NCBI GenBank assembly: GCA_007693945.1
Contig: RECP01000091.1
Span: 1-64,000 of the forward strand
DNA from: Spirochaetaceae bacterium
GTDB lineage: Bacteria; Spirochaetota; Spirochaetia; DSM-27196; PWMO01
DNA: 64,000 nucleotides
Reading direction: 5' to 3'
Shown here: positions 60,762 to 64,000 of the stretch, one piece after another
How the letters are laid out: each line of letters starts with the position of its first letter
Numbering within the stretch: position 1 is the first letter of the stretch
Program-made: the position numbers and the translations under genes
Notes under the pieces: generated by a model
Told to the model about the DNA's origin: nothing
What the model saw: the letters and a program-made list of their open reading frames with translations, nothing else
The model's database searches: none

Positions 60762-61811
60762 ATGCGCGTAGGGCTGTTTGACCTGCTGACCCCTGACGCC
60801 GTCATACTGGCGGTGGAGCGGGCGCTCAACGTAACTCTCGACGGCTCGCTGCAGCCCTACCCCAGTTACGTGAACCGTGTCTACGGTGTGCGCGATGAAG
60901 AAGACTGCGAGTTAGTTGTCAAGTTCTATCGGCCACGACGCTGGTCCGAAGACGCCATACTCGAGGAGCACCGTTTCCTGCTCGATTGCGCCGCTGCCGA
61001 AATACCGGTAGTGACGCCGCTGACAGACCGGCAGGGGCGCACACTGCACGCCCTAACGGTTGATCCGTCGGAGGCAACGGCAGGCGCGCAGACCACGGCC
61101 CGGTCTGACGGGGTCGTGCGACAGGGCGAGTCTTTCTCGTTCACCGTATTCCCCAAGCGCGGCGGGCGCAGTTTCGACGCCGAAACCGACGAGCAGTGGT
61201 ACCGCCTCGGGCTGTTGATCGGACGCTGCCACGTGGTGGGGGCACAACGCCGCGCCAACCACCGCCTGGTCTGCACTCCGCGGGCACTGACCGGGGAATT
61301 TGTCGACCAGCTGATGAGCGACGGCCTGGTAGTCGGTGAGTCTCGCGAGGAGTTCGAATCGATCTGCCGGGACACGCTACGGGCAATCGAGCCCCTGTTC
61401 GACGGCGTTGCGCTCACCAGAATCCACGGCGATTGCCACCGCGGAAACATCCTCGATCGTCCCGACAGCGGGCTGCTGCTGTTTGACTTCGATGATATGA
61501 TGATCGGACCTGCTGTGCAGGATCTCTGGCTGCTGCTCCCCGACTACGCCGCCAACTGCAGGCGCGAACTTACGATGCTGCTCGACGGATATCAGCAGTT
61601 CACGGCCTTCGATCGGGCATCGTTGCGATTGATTGAACCGCTGCGCTTCATGCGCATGGTCTATTTTCTGGCGTGGCGTGCCGCACAACTGCACGACCAC
61701 TGGTTTCGCCGCAGTTTCCCCGACTGGGGTAGCGAAGCGTTCTGGATCCAGGAGACTGAAGACCTGAAGACGCAGGCACGAATGATTGTGAAAGGCCACG
61801 AAGCGTGGTGA
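60762..61811 (+). CDS. srkA: SrkA/YihE-like protein kinase (phosphotransferase fold)
   Basis: A 349-residue choline/aminoglycoside kinase-like protein, closest by appearance to the stress-response Ser/Thr kinase SrkA (YihE). ATP-binding Lys is in LVVKFYRPRRW. The catalytic loop is RIHGDCHRGNIL (Asp, Asn) and the Mg-binding DFDDMMIGPAVQDLW follows. In E. coli SrkA protects against stress-induced programmed death. It starts 8 bp after the previous gene, so the two are coupled. The phosphorylated partner may be the neighbouring 608-residue protein. Confidence 0.85.
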   Translation: MRVGLFDLLTPDAVILAVERALNVTLDGSLQPYPSYVNRVYGVRDEEDCELVVKFYRPRRWSEDAILEEHRFLLDCAAAEIPVVTPLTDRQGRTLHALTVDPSEATAGAQTTARSDGVVRQGESFSFTVFPKRGGRSFDAETDEQWYRLGLLIGRCHVVGAQRRANHRLVCTPRALTGEFVDQLMSDGLVVGESREEFESICRDTLRAIEPLFDGVALTRIHGDCHRGNILDRPDSGLLLFDFDDMMIGPAVQDLWLLLPDYAANCRRELTMLLDGYQQFTAFDRASLRLIEPLRFMRMVYFLAWRAAQLHDHWFRRSFPDWGSEAFWIQETEDLKTQARMIVKGHEAW

Positions 61812-61910
61812 AACCTCAATCAACGCCGCCAAAACGCAGACGCGCGGCCATACCATGCCAACCGTCTCCGGGCGGTCAAAAGGCGAATTGCTGTTCGCCG
61901 CAGGTATGAA

Positions 61911-61940
61911 TTGACACCCGGCGGATAGCGGGCGCATAAT
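61911..61940 (+). promoter_or_regulatory. Promoter of the DUF59 gene
   Basis: Perfect TTGACA, 18 bp, CATAAT; the ATG follows after 10 nt, so the 5' leader is only a few nucleotides. Confidence 0.55.
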
Positions 61941-61950
61941 GGAAGGCACC

Positions 61951-62223
61951 ATGGACGAAGACATGCGACTCAAAGTCGACGCCGTACTGGAACGGGTCAA
62001 GGATCCCGAAAGCGGACTCTCGGTGGCTCGATTGGGCCTGGTAGAGCGCGTACGCTACAACCCGGAGAAACAGGAACTCTATGTGTTTACCGACTTTCTG
62101 TCGCACCAGCCCTCCTGCATGGCGTGCGTGGGGATTGCCGCGGTCGTGATTGCCGGCATCCGCCGTAGCCTGGTCGAGGAGTTCGCGGCCGAGTTCCCCG
62201 ATCTGGCAGTTGAGCTCGTCTGA
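61951..62223 (+). CDS. DUF59/MIP18-like Fe-S assembly-type protein
   Basis: A 90-residue DUF59 (SufT/MIP18) domain: ERVKDPESGLSVARLGLVERV, then a Cys pair in SCMACVGIAAVVIAGIRRSLV. Family members help insert Fe-S clusters. The conserved Cys of the family lies in this position; Cys56 and Cys59 both are present. An upstream in-frame ATG overlaps the -10 and cannot be the start. The next gene follows after 3 bp. Confidence 0.8.
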   Translation: MDEDMRLKVDAVLERVKDPESGLSVARLGLVERVRYNPEKQELYVFTDFLSHQPSCMACVGIAAVVIAGIRRSLVEEFAAEFPDLAVELV

Positions 62224-62226
62224 GCG

Positions 62227-62895
62227 ATGGGCGTCCTGGGCCTGCTCATCCTGGTGCTTGCCGCCGCAATGATGGTGGGCTGGCGCAACGGAGTGCGCAC
62301 CAATCGCAGTCTACTGCTGGACACCTGCGCCGCAGCCGAGCGGGTCTTTGCGCCGACCGACACCTCCTACACCAATATTGGCGGCCTGATCGGCTACAAT
62401 TTTGCCTACCAGCTCCCCGACAGCGACACATTCCGACGGCTGGACGGCACAATCACGATGCTTCCGCGGCAGGCACTGCTGTACTACCCGCTGTCGCGCT
62501 TCATGGGTCGTGAGGACAACCTGATCCTGACACTCTTCTGCGACCGGCTGGCTCCCGGACAGGGCCATATTGTCGAACAGCGGCAGTTCAGCCGCGGCTG
62601 GATACCAATAGAAGACAGCGAGTCAATGCAGTTCGAAACGCTCGAATGCGACGGCCATCAGTTCCTGCTGTTCAGCTACAATCCGATAATTCGCGCTCTC
62701 CTGCAGCGGCTCTTTGACCGGCTTGCTCGTGCCTCGCGCCTGCGCCACATCGGCTATTACGGCAGCGGCGGGTATGTCGCCCTGCGGTTGCATCCGGGCG
62801 GCAGTGACATGGAAACACAACTCGCCGACGCGTACCGGCTACTGCAGACACTCCCGCAGCCGCCCCGGAACGCGGCGCTGCATAGCGCGCATTAA
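62227..62895 (+). CDS. Membrane-anchored protein of unknown function
   Basis: A 222-residue protein with one N-terminal hydrophobic anchor (about residues 2-18) and a soluble domain that I do not recognise (NIGGLIGYNFAYQLP, QALLYYPLSRFMGREDNLIL, RQFSRGWIPI, IGYYGSGGYVALRLHP). The domain repeats short beta-strand-like segments and has few Cys. It is coupled to the DUF59 gene by 3-bp spacing, so a link to Fe-S or membrane-protein maturation is possible. No enzyme motif seen. Confidence 0.65.
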   Translation: MGVLGLLILVLAAAMMVGWRNGVRTNRSLLLDTCAAAERVFAPTDTSYTNIGGLIGYNFAYQLPDSDTFRRLDGTITMLPRQALLYYPLSRFMGREDNLILTLFCDRLAPGQGHIVEQRQFSRGWIPIEDSESMQFETLECDGHQFLLFSYNPIIRALLQRLFDRLARASRLRHIGYYGSGGYVALRLHPGGSDMETQLADAYRLLQTLPQPPRNAALHSAH

Positions 62896-62920
62896 CATGA
62901 CTTCAACGCATAACTTACAT

Positions 62921-62949
62921 TTGACAGCAACCGGATTACGGAGTAGGCT
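62921..62949 (+). promoter_or_regulatory. Candidate promoter of cstA
   Basis: Perfect TTGACA, 17 bp, TAGGCT. Leader about 42 nt. Confidence 0.45.
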
Positions 62950-62997
62950 AAAGCAGAATATGCGGTAAATCGTTGTATCTCAGGGGAGGAGTGTACT

Positions 62998-64000
62998 ATG
63001 ACGGCTATCATCGTAATCGTAGGGGCAGTATTGTACGTTGTGCTGTACCTGACCTACGGGCGCAGCCTCGAGAAGACGGTAAAGGCGGACAACAGCATCC
63101 AGACACCGGCTCATCGGCTCTACGACGGTGTGGACTATGTCCCGGCCCGTAACAGCGTACTGTTCGGGCATCACTTTGCGTCCGTAGCAGGGGCGGCGCC
63201 TATCATCGGCCCGGTACTGGCCATGGCGTGGGGGTGGGTCCCGGCCCTGCTGTGGGTATGGTTCGGCAATATCTTCATCGGCGCGGTGCACGATTACCTG
63301 GCGGTAATGGCATCGGTGCGTTACGACGGCAAGTCAATCCAGTTTGTGGCCGCCGATCTGCTGACCAAGCGTACCGGCAAAGCTTTCTACTACCTGGTGT
63401 TCTTCCTGCTGGTTCTGGTAGTAGCAGCCTTCAGCGCGGTACTGGGCGGCATGTTCCTTGCCAATCCCGCGGTTCCGGCGGCAACCGCCTACCTGCTGGT
63501 GGCGGCCGTGATCCTCGGCGTCCTGATGTACCGCACCAAGCTGCCGTTCGTCGTATCATCGCTGATCGGCGTGGCAATGCTTGTCTTCGTCATCTGGCTG
63601 GGCGGAGCACTACCCATCGTCTTGCCGCGCGGCACCTGGTTCCTGGCGATGTTCTTCTACATCATCATCGCCGCGGCCATCCCGGTTAACGTATTGCTGC
63701 AGCCTCGCGATTACCTGAACGCGTTTCTGCTCTACGCCGGATTGGGTGTTGGCGGGCTCGCGGCGCTTTTCGCGCTCAGAGGCTTCACCGCACCGGCGTT
63801 CACCACTTTCTCGGCGGTTGTGGTAGGCGGCAAGCCGACGCCGTTCTGGCCGGTGGTACCGCTGGTGATTGCCTGCGGCTCGCTCTCCGGCTTCCACTCG
63901 CTGGTTGCTTCGGGCACCACGTCCAAGCAGCTGACCAACGAGAAGGCCGGCCTGCCGATCGGCTACGGCGTCATGCTGGTGGAAGGTTTTCTGTCGACCA
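62998..64000 (+). CDS. cstA: Carbon starvation protein CstA, C-terminus cut by window edge
   Basis: Peptide/pyruvate-type transporter of the CstA family; 334 codons are visible and the rest lies beyond the window. Features are YLTYGRSLEKTVKAD, VPARNSVLFGHHFASVAGAAPIIGPVLAMAWGWVPALLWV, GAVHDYLAVMASVRYDG and GFHSLVASGTTSKQL, all typical of CstA. About nine helices are visible. The ATG has GGGGAGGA upstream. In E. coli it is induced by starvation; no regulatory site is clear here. Confidence 0.9.
   Translation, partial: MTAIIVIVGAVLYVVLYLTYGRSLEKTVKADNSIQTPAHRLYDGVDYVPARNSVLFGHHFASVAGAAPIIGPVLAMAWGWVPALLWVWFGNIFIGAVHDYLAVMASVRYDGKSIQFVAADLLTKRTGKAFYYLVFFLLVLVVAAFSAVLGGMFLANPAVPAATAYLLVAAVILGVLMYRTKLPFVVSSLIGVAMLVFVIWLGGALPIVLPRGTWFLAMFFYIIIAAAIPVNVLLQPRDYLNAFLLYAGLGVGGLAALFALRGFTAPAFTTFSAVVVGGKPTPFWPVVPLVIACGSLSGFHSLVASGTTSKQLTNEKAGLPIGYGVMLVEGFLST

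Noticed and set aside
1-64000. CRISPR arrays, tRNA, rRNA, insertion sequences, phage genes
   Set aside because: I saw no regularly spaced repeats, no tRNA-like cloverleaf and no transposase, integrase or phage-structural motif.

Overview
This is a GC-rich, gene-dense bacterial chromosome segment. It most resembles a free-living, mostly anaerobic spirochaete. The hints are signal peptides ending in FA-AG-(S/R)AE on the solute-binding proteins, an outer-envelope lipoprotein that combines FlgD/Ig-like repeats with an OmpA peptidoglycan-binding end, and the mix of fermentative redox modules. The assignment is an inference. There is no rRNA or tRNA gene, insertion sequence, phage gene or CRISPR array in the window.

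Layout. 1-2.8 kb: two lipoproteins (one cut by the window edge) and a NarL-type regulator whose receiver has lost its phosphorylation residues. 3.0-9.2 kb: a TRAP transporter (dctPQM) running into a cytoplasmic alpha-amylase and a shortened MalT-like regulator. 9.2-13.7 kb: the FlgD/OmpA lipoprotein, an AhpD-fold protein, a cupredoxin and a haem membrane protein. 13.8-18.0 kb: sbcDC. 18.1-23.9 kb: an Opp/Dpp-type ABC operon ending in an unannotated 50-residue membrane protein. 24-26.8 kb: purine nucleoside phosphorylase, a decayed gene, a DUF2148 protein and an Asp/Glu racemase. 26.9-32.6 kb: the pyruvate dehydrogenase complex aceE-aceF-lpd, with a small ORF upstream. 32.6-36.7 kb: pseudouridine breakdown (psuK-psuG) with a divergent HAD phosphatase and an MFS protein.

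36.8-44.7 kb holds a formate dehydrogenase operon: NuoE-like, ATPase-domain protein, cysteine-free ferredoxin-fold protein, NuoF-like, Cys-type formate dehydrogenase, an internally duplicated membrane protein and a flavodoxin. It starts from a near-consensus promoter. fdhD-mobA, needed for its molybdenum cofactor, lies at 46.3-47.8 kb beyond a dihydroorotate-dehydrogenase-like gene and a frameshifted small gene. 47.9-52.8 kb: a PTS IIA-like protein and an eight-gene Mrp/Mbh-type Na+/H+ antiporter in the order of archaeal mbhA-H, without a hydrogenase module. 53-64 kb: an MFS transporter, an SDR-fold protein behind a long inverted repeat, a glycine-betaine/choline-type ABC system, an unrecognised 608-residue protein with an SrkA-like kinase, a DUF59 protein, and the start of cstA.

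The metabolic picture is that pyruvate is oxidised by PDH, formate by an NAD-linked molybdenum enzyme, ion gradients are handled by the Mrp/Mbh antiporter, and organic acids, peptides and osmolytes are imported by the TRAP and ABC systems. The observation I would check first is regulatory. At eight separate genes a -35/17 bp/-10 promoter lies exactly 6 or 7 nt before the start codon with no Shine-Dalgarno, so these mRNAs are probably leaderless, while operon-internal genes carry strong AGGAGG-type sites.
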